Shown in pieces: positions 5,702 to 12,344 of a stretch of 12,871 nt of DNA; position 1 is the first letter of the stretch; each line of letters starts with the position of its first letter. Where the stretch lies: contig NZ_CP100376.1 in the NCBI RefSeq assembly GCF_030515985.1, positions 1,150,748 through 1,163,618 of the forward strand, written 5' to 3'. The notes under the pieces are model-generated. The model worked only from the letters and a program-made list of their open reading frames with translations. It ran no database searches and was not told the DNA's origin. Made by a program: the position numbers and the translations under genes. The DNA is from Corynebacterium accolens (GTDB lineage: Bacteria; Actinomycetota; Actinomycetes; Mycobacteriales; Mycobacteriaceae).

Positions 5702-7729
5702 TTAAGACGTTGCTTCCTTTGTAGAAGTCTCCGCAGTCTCCTGTTGAGCCTTCGGGTCAACGGTAAATAGGTCCGTCCCAGAGCCAATGAGCTCGCCCTC
5801 GCGGAAAGCCGCGGTGGGAATAACGGGACCGGTCTTCTTGGCGTTGGACACAACGATTGGCGTCGTTACCGGCAGCCCCGCTTCCTTGATGGCCTCGATA
5901 TCGAATTCAGCCAGGACCTCGCCTTGCTTGACGGTATCGCCCTTATTGACATGCGAGGTGAAGTGTTCGCCCTTGAGGTTTACCGTATCAAAGCCAATGT
6001 GCATAAGGATGTCAATCGGTCCCACCGCTGGGTCGTCTACGCGCAGGGCGTAGGCGTGGTGGGAAGGAAAGGTCACGGTGATGGTGCCATCGGCAGGCGC
6101 GACGAGCTTGCCGACGGTCGGTTCGATAGCAACGCCTTTACCTAGCTTGCCCCCGGCGAACATGGGGTCCTTAACTTTGGATAGGGGCACAGCATTTCCC
6201 TCTAGCGGGGAAAATATTGTCGCGGCATCTGCGGCGGCGGAAGCGCTGGCAGCAAACTCTTCAGCAGCCTCGGCGGCCATAGCCTGTGCGGCGGGAGGAT
6301 TGACCTCATCAGGATCGATGGTGCCGTTGCGGTGGATGAGCACCCGCCCGTACAGGTAGGCCCCGATGAAGGCTGCGGCGAAGGAGATGACACCACACAG
6401 CAAGAAGGTCGGGACAAAGCGGGGGACGGAAACGAAACCAATGAAGCCGGCGGCACCGAGGGCATCCGCAAGCACGCCAAAAATGGCGATAAACGTAGAC
6501 GCAATAGCTGATGCCGCCATACCGATATAAAACGGCCAACGCAGGCGCAGGTTAACGCCGAAAATCGCGGGCTCAGTAATACCAAACAGTGCCGAGATAC
6601 CTGAGGCGCCGGCCAAGCCCTTGAGCTTTTCGGAGCGCGCCAAGAAGTACACGGCCAAGGCCACACCACCTTGGGCAATATTGGCCATCGAGGCAATGGG
6701 GAAGATGAAGGAACCGCCCTCATTCCACAGCATCGTCTCAATGGGCGGGAAGGATTGGTGTAGGCCGGTAATGACGATCGGCGAATAAACCAGACCGAAA
6801 AGGAAGCCCGCCACGGGACCGGCAAAGTCATACAAGTTGGCCAGCCCCATGCCCAACCACTCACCGGCGGTGCGCAAGATTGGGCCCAGCCCCATAAAGG
6901 TAATAAAGCCCGTCACCAGCAGGGTAAGCAGGGGTGTAAGCATGAAGTCCACGGTGCCCTTGAGGTGCTTGTGCAGGAACTTTTCAATCGTCGCCAGGAT
7001 CCAGGCGATGACCAGAATGGGCAAGATGGAGCCCTGGTAGCCAGCTTGGGCAACGTCGATGCCAAAGATATCCCAGTAGGGCATCTCGCCATTTTCAATA
7101 GCCTCGGCAACGTTATAGCCGCTAACCAAATCCGGCATGACCATCGCCATGGCCATGCCAGCGCCGAGGAATTCATTGCCGCCAAAGCGCTTAGTAGCAG
7201 TAAAGCCCACAAGGATGGGCAAGAAAGCAAAGGGAGCGGATGCCAGGAGGTTGACCAGCCCAGCAAAACCTTCCCACGAGGGATACATTTCGATGACGGA
7301 TTGATCCCCAAATAGTCCCGGCGCGGTCAGCACATTATTTAATGCCATCAACAAACCGCCGCCGAGCAGGATGGGGATTAGCGGAACAAAGATATCGGCC
7401 AAGACCTTGACCGCGCGGGAAAACCAGTTGCCGGATTCCGCGGCAATATCCTTCAAGCGATCGGTGGACACGGCGACGTCCTTGGAAATGGACTTGGTCA
7501 TCTCCTGAAAGACGATATTGACATCACCCGGGCCCACGATGACCTGGAACATGCCACCGGCTTCGAAGGTGCCCTTCAGATCCGGATCGTTGTCTAGCGC
7601 TGCGGTATCGACCTTGTCCGAATCATCCAAGACCATGCGCAAGCGCGTGGCGCAGTGGGCAAGGGCAATAATATTTTCTTCGTCGCCTAATGCCTTCAGG
7701 GTGCGGGCGGCGACCTCTTTATGCTCCAT
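5702..7729 (-). CDS. ptsS: Sucrose-specific PTS permease, EIIBCA
   Basis: Membrane transporter that imports sucrose and phosphorylates it to sucrose-6-phosphate, using phosphate passed from PEP through EI and HPr. The 675 residues contain all three domains in order. IIB is at about 1-80, with the phospho-Cys C26 in ALAHCATRLRM. IIC is at about 105-465, with many hydrophobic helices and the GITEPAIFG signature near 383-391. An Ala-rich linker spans about 478-503. IIA is at about 505-658, with the paired histidines H558 (SHHAYALR) and H577 (ILMHIGFDTV), the latter the phosphorylated one. Length and order match corynebacterial PtsS, and the adjacent scrB supports sucrose as substrate; a related disaccharide such as trehalose is less likely. 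The ATG at 7729 has an AAAGG ribosome site. It has its own promoter region and terminator. In C. glutamicum the family is repressed by SugR; regulation here is inferred. Confidence 0.95.
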   Translation of the reverse strand: MEHKEVAARTLKALGDEENIIALAHCATRLRMVLDDSDKVDTAALDNDPDLKGTFEAGGMFQVIVGPGDVNIVFQEMTKSISKDVAVSTDRLKDIAAESGNWFSRAVKVLADIFVPLIPILLGGGLLMALNNVLTAPGLFGDQSVIEMYPSWEGFAGLVNLLASAPFAFLPILVGFTATKRFGGNEFLGAGMAMAMVMPDLVSGYNVAEAIENGEMPYWDIFGIDVAQAGYQGSILPILVIAWILATIEKFLHKHLKGTVDFMLTPLLTLLVTGFITFMGLGPILRTAGEWLGMGLANLYDFAGPVAGFLFGLVYSPIVITGLHQSFPPIETMLWNEGGSFIFPIASMANIAQGGVALAVYFLARSEKLKGLAGASGISALFGITEPAIFGVNLRLRWPFYIGMAASAIASTFIAIFGVLADALGAAGFIGFVSVPRFVPTFLLCGVISFAAAFIGAYLYGRVLIHRNGTIDPDEVNPPAAQAMAAEAAEEFAASASAAADAATIFSPLEGNAVPLSKVKDPMFAGGKLGKGVAIEPTVGKLVAPADGTITVTFPSHHAYALRVDDPAVGPIDILMHIGFDTVNLKGEHFTSHVNKGDTVKQGEVLAEFDIEAIKEAGLPVTTPIVVSNAKKTGPVIPTAAFREGELIGSGTDLFTVDPKAQQETAETSTKEATS

Positions 7730-7749
7730 GGACCGACCTTTGTTATTTA

Positions 7750-7774
7750 GGTCACATCAAATGACCGGATGTGA
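7750..7774. repeat. Nested inverted repeats in the ptsS leader
   Basis: TCACATC (7752-7758) and GATGTGA (7768-7774) are perfect 7-base arms 9 bases apart. Nested with them are GGTCA (7750-7754) and TGACC (7762-7766). They lie 20-45 bases before the ptsS ATG, downstream of the predicted promoter, where an operator or an RNA hairpin could act. The arm order (TCACA first) is the reverse of a GlxR/CRP site. Confidence 0.4.
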
Positions 7775-7787
7775 TTGGCTACTTCCC

Positions 7788-7816
7788 ATTTAAGTCTGTT
7801 TGGACCCAAATGTCCA
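7788..7816 (-). promoter_or_regulatory. ptsS promoter with palindromic spacer
   Basis: On the - strand, TGGACA (7816-7811, five of six matches to TTGACA) and TTAAAT (7793-7788, four of six) are separated by exactly 17 bases. The spacer holds TTTGG-GT-CCAAA, and the -35 is part of TGGAC-ATTTGG-GTCCA, so a repressor site overlapping the promoter is likely. The leader to the ptsS ATG would be about 50 bases. Confidence 0.5.
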
Positions 7817-7822
7817 CAAAGC

Positions 7823-7853
7823 AAAAAGCTGTCGACCCTAGTTTCGCAGGGTC
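7823..7853 (-). terminator. Candidate terminator after scrB
   Basis: Directly after the scrB stop the - strand has GACCCT (7853-7848), an 8-base loop, AGGGTC (7839-7834), six bases, then TTTTT (7827-7823). The 6-base stem and the gap before the T run make it moderate at best, so some read-through from scrB into ptsS is plausible. Confidence 0.45.
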
Positions 7854-9062
7854 TTAGTCCAGCGGCTCCCATGCCTGCCAGGGAGCATCCCCAAAAACGG
7901 CGAAGGACGCGGCGATGCGACCGCCGCCGGCAAAGACTTCTACGGCGCAGCCATCGGCAATGAGCCGCATTTCTCCATCGGGGCATGTGATCGGCTCACC
8001 GCCGTTGAAAGAGATGGTGCCACCGCCTTGCACCACGCGGAACGCTTCCTTCCCGGTGGCGTCGACAAGCGCATAAGCCCCCTCCCCCGTTACATCGATG
8101 GTCGAGCCAAAGCCGTCCCTGCCGCGGGTTTCCGGCAGCGCAGGCCACAGCGGTTCTTGACACAGGTAGTTATCTTCCAGCCACAGCCGCCGCGGAATAG
8201 TCAAGGTATGCACCCACCCCTGCGTTGGCGTCTCATCATGACCGGGCATGCCCATCCAGCCCAACAGGATATTTTCCTCGGTTGCTTGCGGCGCATAAAA
8301 CTGCGTGCCGTGATCCAGAAGGGTAAAGCCGCGCTCAACGTGGAAATTAAGCCCGTCCAAGGTGCCGACGACGTAGCCACACCGGTCCGTTTCCTCCTGT
8401 GGGCAGAAGATCAGCACGTGTTTATCCCCAAAGGTCAGCAGGTTGGGACACTCCCACATATAGCCACCGGGAAGCTGCGCGGGATCATCAAAAACAAGCT
8501 CACCTTGGAATTCCCACCGCTTTAAATCCTGCGAATAATACAGCACGATGGTTCCGCGTTCGTCTTCCGTTTGCGCACCAATGACCATGCGCCCTCCCTC
8601 CCCGGCGCGGGAAATATGGGGATCGCGGAAATGGCCGGTATATCCCTCCGGAGAATCAGCGATGAGCGGGTTGTCGGTATCGCGGACATAGATCCCGCCT
8701 TCTGGCCCGGAAGGGTCTATAACCCGCACGCGGTTCTGCGACGGGATGCGGCGCCCGTCTTCTTTCAAGTTCCCCGTATAAAAAAGCCACACGTCAGTGC
8801 CGTCAACAACGGCCCCGCCGGAGTAGCACCCATCCTTGTCATAGGGCAGGTCAGGATAGAGCGCATCGGGATAATGCCGCCATGGAGTAGGCGCGGACAC
8901 CGTGGTGGTGGCGTGACCCCAGCCAGTCCGCTTGGGCTTGTGCGGAAAAGCAGGGTCATGCTGGTAATACGCGTGCAGAATATCGCCATCCACAAAAAGG
9001 CCATTGGGGTCATTGAGGCGGCCCAGTGGTGGGGCAAGGTGAAAGTTCGGTCGGTGGTTCAT
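7854..9062 (-). CDS. scrB: Sucrose-6-phosphate hydrolase (GH32 invertase)
   Basis: Cytoplasmic enzyme that hydrolyses sucrose-6-phosphate, the product of PtsS, to glucose-6-phosphate and fructose. The GH32 catalytic triad is intact: D18 in RLNDPNG (nucleophile), D147 in FRDPH (transition-state stabiliser) and E204 in WECPN (acid/base). The rest follows the family pattern, with a five-bladed beta-propeller to about residue 300 (WMGMPGHDETPTQGWVHTLT, then IPRRL) and a C-terminal beta-sandwich (DGEMRLIADGCAVEVFAGGG). At 402 residues it is somewhat shorter than the 450-500 of many ScrB proteins, mainly because the N-terminus begins directly before the NDPNG block. The ATG at 9062 has no good ribosome site and lies 7 bases from a TAGTAT -10, so the mRNA is probably leaderless. 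It is divergent from the fructokinase and upstream of ptsS on the same strand. A sucrose (non-phosphorylated) hydrolase is possible in principle, but the PTS neighbour argues against it. Confidence 0.93.
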   Translation of the reverse strand: MNHRPNFHLAPPLGRLNDPNGLFVDGDILHAYYQHDPAFPHKPKRTGWGHATTTVSAPTPWRHYPDALYPDLPYDKDGCYSGGAVVDGTDVWLFYTGNLKEDGRRIPSQNRVRVIDPSGPEGGIYVRDTDNPLIADSPEGYTGHFRDPHISRAGEGGRMVIGAQTEDERGTIVLYYSQDLKRWEFQGELVFDDPAQLPGGYMWECPNLLTFGDKHVLIFCPQEETDRCGYVVGTLDGLNFHVERGFTLLDHGTQFYAPQATEENILLGWMGMPGHDETPTQGWVHTLTIPRRLWLEDNYLCQEPLWPALPETRGRDGFGSTIDVTGEGAYALVDATGKEAFRVVQGGGTISFNGGEPITCPDGEMRLIADGCAVEVFAGGGRIAASFAVFGDAPWQAWEPLD

Positions 9063-9069
9063 GTCCCCG

Positions 9070-9076
9070 ATACTAT
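9070..9076. promoter_or_regulatory. Shared symmetric -10 core for scrB and the fructokinase
   Basis: The seven bases ATACTAT contain TACTAT on the + strand (9071-9076), ending 6 bases before the fructokinase ATG (9083), and TAGTAT on the - strand (9075-9070), ending 7 bases before the scrB ATG (9062). Both fit TANNNT, and both spacings put transcription start at or next to the A of ATG. Neither gene has a convincing Shine-Dalgarno site. No good -35 is seen for either direction. Confidence 0.5.
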
Positions 9077-9082
9077 GGAACT

Positions 9083-9967
9083 ATGACTATTCATGTGTGC
9101 GGCGAAGGCCTCGTGGACTTGGTTCCGGTATCCCCCGGCCGCTTGAATGACCTCACCCCGGCGCTGGGCGGCGGCCCCTTCAACGTGGCCATCGCGGCGG
9201 CGCGCTTGGGCGCGGACGTGGAGTTTCAATCGCGGATTTCTACCGATGGGTTTGGCCAAGAATTATTTCGACGCTTGGAGGAAGAAGGCGTCGAGACCGC
9301 CCACGTGCAGCGCGGCGAAGAACCGACCACCTTGGCGGTGACCACCATCGCGGAAAACGGCACGGCTTCTTATAACTTTTATGTGGAAGGCACCGCAGAT
9401 CGCTTCGTTGAGCCCAAACTAGCTCCGGCAGATATCGCCTGCTTCGGTACCGTCTCCCTGGCCTTGGAACCGGGCGCTTCCCGCTACGCGCAGCTGCTCA
9501 GGGACTTCGCCGCACAGGGAACGCTCGTGGCCCTAGATCCCAATATCCGGCCCTTTTATGCCACCGAAGCGCATAAGAAATTCCTGACGGATTTGCTGCC
9601 ACACGTCTCGGTGCTGAAGCTATCAGATGAAGAGGTGGACTTTTTAGGCGAGGACTTCACCAACCAAGTGCCCATCGTGGTCACCACCCGCGGCGGCGAC
9701 GGAATTAGCGTCAGGGCTGGGGACACGTCCCTCGACGTTCCCGCCGCCGCAGTTGAAGTCACCGATACCATCGGTGCCGGCGACACCATCATGGCAGCCC
9801 TTTTGGCGCAATTAGATGAACGTGGCCTCGATGTGGACAAGGCCGCAGCACTAAGCGCCGAAGAGTGGCGCGAAATCCTCCACTTCGCTGCCACCGCAGC
9901 CGGCATCACCGTCTCCCGCACCGGCGCCAATCCCCCACTGCGCAAGGAAGTAGAGTCTGCCCTATGA
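9083..9967 (+). CDS. Fructokinase, PfkB/ribokinase family
   Basis: ATP-dependent sugar kinase, 294 residues, a normal length. Seen: the N-terminal strand IHVCGEGLVDLVP; the substrate-binding GGGPFNVAIAAARLG (about 29-43); the first PfkB region (ISTDGFGQELFRRL, about 52-65); LDPNIRP (151-157); and the signature DTIGAGD (228-234) with catalytic base D234. The C-terminal SRTGANPP is typical of bacterial fructokinases. With PtsS and ScrB as neighbours the likely job is phosphorylating the fructose released by ScrB; a 2-keto-3-deoxygluconate or other sugar kinase of the same family cannot be ruled out from sequence alone. An upstream GTG at 9026 would add 19 residues unlike the family and overlap scrB, so the ATG at 9083 is chosen. 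The TACTAT -10 six bases before it implies a leaderless mRNA. Its stop overlaps the next start (ATGA), so the two are co-translated. Confidence 0.88.
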   Translation: MTIHVCGEGLVDLVPVSPGRLNDLTPALGGGPFNVAIAAARLGADVEFQSRISTDGFGQELFRRLEEEGVETAHVQRGEEPTTLAVTTIAENGTASYNFYVEGTADRFVEPKLAPADIACFGTVSLALEPGASRYAQLLRDFAAQGTLVALDPNIRPFYATEAHKKFLTDLLPHVSVLKLSDEEVDFLGEDFTNQVPIVVTTRGGDGISVRAGDTSLDVPAAAVEVTDTIGAGDTIMAALLAQLDERGLDVDKAAALSAEEWREILHFAATAAGITVSRTGANPPLRKEVESAL

Positions 9968-10359
9968 GCTATACCAAGCGCACGCTGTGGATACACCTGG
10001 GACTATTCCTCTTAGCGTTCCTCGCGTTCATCCTCCCCGTCGTCGTCGGCACCGCAGCCCTACTCCCCCTCTGGCTCTCGGGTGGAGTAAGCATCATCCT
10101 TGCAGCGGGCGCGCTTATCGATGCCGCCTTTAAATTCTTCGCCCCCGCCTCCCCACGCAGCCTCAAGCTACTCTCCGGCATCGCCGGCATCGTGCTGCTG
10201 GTGGGCTGGGTAATCTGGATCTACATATACGGCAACATGGCGGCCGTGGGTACGGGCACCTACCGCATTGGCAATTTCCTGTTGAGTGTCGGCTGCGTGC
10301 TCAACCTCTTCATCATCGCCATTTCGGTTTTGGACATCCGCCGGTTGGCGCGGCAGTAG
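9964..10359 (+). CDS. Unknown small integral membrane protein coupled to the fructokinase
   Basis: A 131-residue protein that I do not recognise. Four hydrophobic stretches are visible at about 9-31, 37-58, 67-90 and 102-124. There are short basic ends (SYTKR at the N-terminus, DIRRLARQ at the C-terminus), a PASPRSLK loop around 61-68 and an aromatic-rich helix (GWVIWIYIYG). No transporter or enzyme motif is seen. The ATG at 9964 shares four bases with the fructokinase stop (ATGA), the classic coupling arrangement, so it is made with the kinase from the same message. A longer frame starting at 9865 would only translate the kinase gene in another frame. It could help sugar uptake or efflux, but nothing in the protein shows this; coupling may simply be positional. 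Confidence 0.8.
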   Translation: MSYTKRTLWIHLGLFLLAFLAFILPVVVGTAALLPLWLSGGVSIILAAGALIDAAFKFFAPASPRSLKLLSGIAGIVLLVGWVIWIYIYGNMAAVGTGTYRIGNFLLSVGCVLNLFIIAISVLDIRRLARQ

Positions 10360-10380
10360 CCAAGCCAAACGCTCCTGGCG

Positions 10381-10401
10381 CTTAGCGCGGGCAGCGCTTA
10401 G
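10381..10401. terminator. Weak hairpin between convergent genes
   Basis: CTTAGCGC (10381-10388) pairs with GCGCTTAG (10394-10401) with one T-T mismatch and a 5-base loop, between the convergent membrane-protein gene and the iron-transport ATPase; it overlaps the ATPase stop codon. The same bases form a 9-base direct repeat, GCGCTTAGC, at 10378-10386 and 10394-10402. There is no T run on either strand, so intrinsic termination is uncertain. Confidence 0.3.
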
Positions 10402-11225
10402 CTGTCGCTGGGGAGGACGCGGCGAGGGACGATAATGGGGGCATCGCCAAGCGGGTCGTCCCAGGCCTCCGCCTCGATACCATAGGCCTGCGCCAATACC
10501 TTCGGAGCCAGCGCTTGTTTCGGCGCCCCGCGCGCGATGATATCGCCGGCCTTCATCACCACCATGGAATCGGAGTAGTGGCCCGCCAGCATGAGATCGT
10601 GCAGGACCACAACCACCGTTTTGCCGGCGCGCGCCTGTGCGCGAGCCAGCTCCAGCATGCTCATGGCATGGGCGGGGTCGAGGAAGGTCGTGGGTTCATC
10701 GAGAAGCAGCACCGGCGTATCTTGCGCAAGCGCGAGTGCCAGCCAGACGCGCTGGCGCTGCCCGCCCGACAGCGAAGCGATATCGCGATCGAGGAAGTCC
10801 ACAATCTCCGTGGCTTCGCAGGCCTGGGCGATGATCTCCCGGTCCGTTGGAGAAAGGCCGCGCATCCTGCCCTGATAGGGGTGGCGCCCGCGCGCAACCA
10901 ACTCGCCTACCCGCAATCCATCGGGTGCTACAGGGTGCTGTGGCAGCAGCGCCACCTGCTGCGCGGCTTCCTTCGCATTCATCGCATGCAGGTCAGCTTC
11001 CCCGACCATGACGCTGCCCTGCCGCGGGGCCAGGATTTTAGACAGCGTTTTGAGCAGCGTGGACTTGCCGCAGCCGTTGGGCCCGATGAGCGTGGTGACC
11101 TCACCGGCGCGTGCATGCAGGTCGACGCCGGCGAGAATATCCTCACCGTCCTTATATCCCGCATGGATGCCGGTGGCTTGGAGGCTGCACCGGCGCTTCG
11201 AGCGCGTGGGCTGATTATCCGTCAT
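10398..11225 (-). CDS. Iron-siderophore ABC transporter ATPase (FecE/FepC type)
   Basis: Cytoplasmic ATPase that powers a FecCD-type importer. All ABC elements are present (275-residue numbering): Walker A GPNGCGKST at 48-56, the Q-loop in LLPQHPVAPDGLRVGELV, signature LSGGQRQR beginning at 152, Walker B VLLLDEPTTFLDP beginning at 172, and the switch His in VVVLHD at 209. The RGRHPYQG segment is typical of the iron-siderophore/B12 subgroup. A GTG at 11243 is possible, but the ATG at 11225 has AAGGA at ideal spacing and gives the standard length, so it is preferred. It is the last gene of the operon, 84 bases after the second permease, a gap that holds a perfect palindrome. The substrate is probably a ferric siderophore or heme; the binding protein is not in the window. 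Confidence 0.93.
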   Translation of the reverse strand: MTDNQPTRSKRRCSLQATGIHAGYKDGEDILAGVDLHARAGEVTTLIGPNGCGKSTLLKTLSKILAPRQGSVMVGEADLHAMNAKEAAQQVALLPQHPVAPDGLRVGELVARGRHPYQGRMRGLSPTDREIIAQACEATEIVDFLDRDIASLSGGQRQRVWLALALAQDTPVLLLDEPTTFLDPAHAMSMLELARAQARAGKTVVVVLHDLMLAGHYSDSMVVMKAGDIIARGAPKQALAPKVLAQAYGIEAEAWDDPLGDAPIIVPRRVLPSDS

Positions 11226-11288
11226 ATCTTTTCCTTCATCCACGTACGAGTGTGTAGCACTTTTTGGGTGGCTCGTTTGCCCAATCCG

Positions 11289-11308
11289 CGCTGTGGCGCG
11301 CCACAGCG
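11289..11308 (-). repeat. Perfect 20-base palindrome between permease and ATPase genes
   Basis: CGCTGTGGCGCGCCACAGCG reads the same on both strands and begins one base after the stop codon of the second permease gene. In RNA it would form a GC-rich hairpin inside the operon. There is no U run directly after it (CGGATT follows), so an mRNA stability element, an attenuator or a weak pause is more likely than a full terminator. A DNA-binding site is the other option. Confidence 0.6.
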
Positions 11309-11309
11309 A

Positions 11310-12344
11310 TTAGCTGCGCCGGGCCGCATTCCACACCAAGACCACCAGAGCGCAGCCGCCGATGACCGAGGAGACCGCGCCCACCGGGGCGTTGACCGGA
11401 ATCGCGCCGGCGATAACGGCGCACACGGTCAACAGCGCCGCACCTGCGGCTGCCGATGCCACCGGCGATGGCGTGGGCGTGCGCGCCGCCATCCGCGCCA
11501 GGTGCGGGGCCAGCAGGGCGATAAACCCAATGGGCCCCACCACCGAGACCACCACGGCGCAGATCCCGGTTGCCGCGATGAGCAGCAAGGCGCGCTGGCG
11601 GGAGATATTTACGCCCAGGGTGATGGCAGAGGAATCATCGTGGGCAAGCAGCGGCAGCTCCCGCGCGCACCAGATGCCTATGGCAAGAAACGGCGCTAAT
11701 GCCACGAGTAGAGGCACGATGACCTCCATGCGCACGAACCCGGTCGAGCCCGCCAGCCACGTTTGCGCCTCCGCTGCGCGCTGGATCTGCGCGCTGCGCA
11801 TCAAATACGCCACGACGGCCTGAAACATCAGTGATAAGGCAATGCCGACGATGACGATGCGGTTGCTCGTGCCGATGCCACCCAGGACGGCGAGGAGGAT
11901 GACAACGAGGAAGGCGCCGATCATCGCCAAGCATGCCCGCCACCAAAAGTCCGGGATGCCGTCCGCGAAACCGGGGCGCGAATGCACGGTGCCCAGCACC
12001 ACCAGCACCGATGCGCCGCCGGTCACGCCCAGGATATCCGGCGATGCCAGTGGATTGCGGGCCATGGTCTGCGTCCATGAGCCGGCCACGCCGAGGGCGG
12101 CGCCGACGATGACGGTGGCGATGGCGACCGGCAGGCGCAGGTCCCACACCACCCTGATGTGGCTCTCGCTGCCGCCGCCGGTGAGCACATCGAAGACCTG
12201 CCGCGGGCTTAGGTCCAAAGGCCCTTGCCCCAGTAACACCAGGTACGCGGCGAGGGCGATAAGGGCAAATACCAGCGTGGCGGCGAGCACGCGGACGTGC
12301 CTGCGACGCTGCTGCGCTTGCAGGGTACTGCTTATTGTTGTCAT
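11310..12344 (-). CDS. Iron-siderophore ABC transporter permease (FecCD family), second subunit
   Basis: Membrane subunit of the importer, 344 residues, a normal length for the family. After a basic cytoplasmic N-terminus (QQRRRHVR, 11-18) a series of hydrophobic helices follows. The family signature GVAGSWTQTMARNPLASPDI spans about 85-104. Near the C-terminus, GPIGFIALLAPHLAR is the conserved region that contacts the ATPase, followed by IPVNAPVGAVSSVIGG. The ATG at 12344 overlaps the stop of the upstream permease gene (ATGA on the - strand), so the two permeases are translationally coupled and probably form a heterodimer. Regulation by iron (DtxR) is expected for such operons, but the operon promoter lies outside the window. 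Confidence 0.93.
   Translation of the reverse strand: MTTISSTLQAQQRRRHVRVLAATLVFALIALAAYLVLLGQGPLDLSPRQVFDVLTGGGSESHIRVVWDLRLPVAIATVIVGAALGVAGSWTQTMARNPLASPDILGVTGGASVLVVLGTVHSRPGFADGIPDFWWRACLAMIGAFLVVILLAVLGGIGTSNRIVIVGIALSLMFQAVVAYLMRSAQIQRAAEAQTWLAGSTGFVRMEVIVPLLVALAPFLAIGIWCARELPLLAHDDSSAITLGVNISRQRALLLIAATGICAVVVSVVGPIGFIALLAPHLARMAARTPTPSPVASAAAGAALLTVCAVIAGAIPVNAPVGAVSSVIGGCALVVLVWNAARRS

Noticed and set aside
6202..7311. Open frames of 220 and 132 residues on the - strand
   Set aside because: They are out-of-frame translations of ptsS, with low-complexity Pro/Ser/Arg composition.
8028..9086. Two + strand open frames (8028-8525 and 8571-9086)
   Set aside because: Both are antisense to scrB, whose GH32 catalytic residues are all present in the other direction.
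10515..11699. 394-residue open frame on the + strand
   Set aside because: It runs antisense through the iron-transport ATPase and the second permease gene. It is Arg/His/Gln-rich in the manner of GC-rich shadow frames and has no ribosome site or domain.
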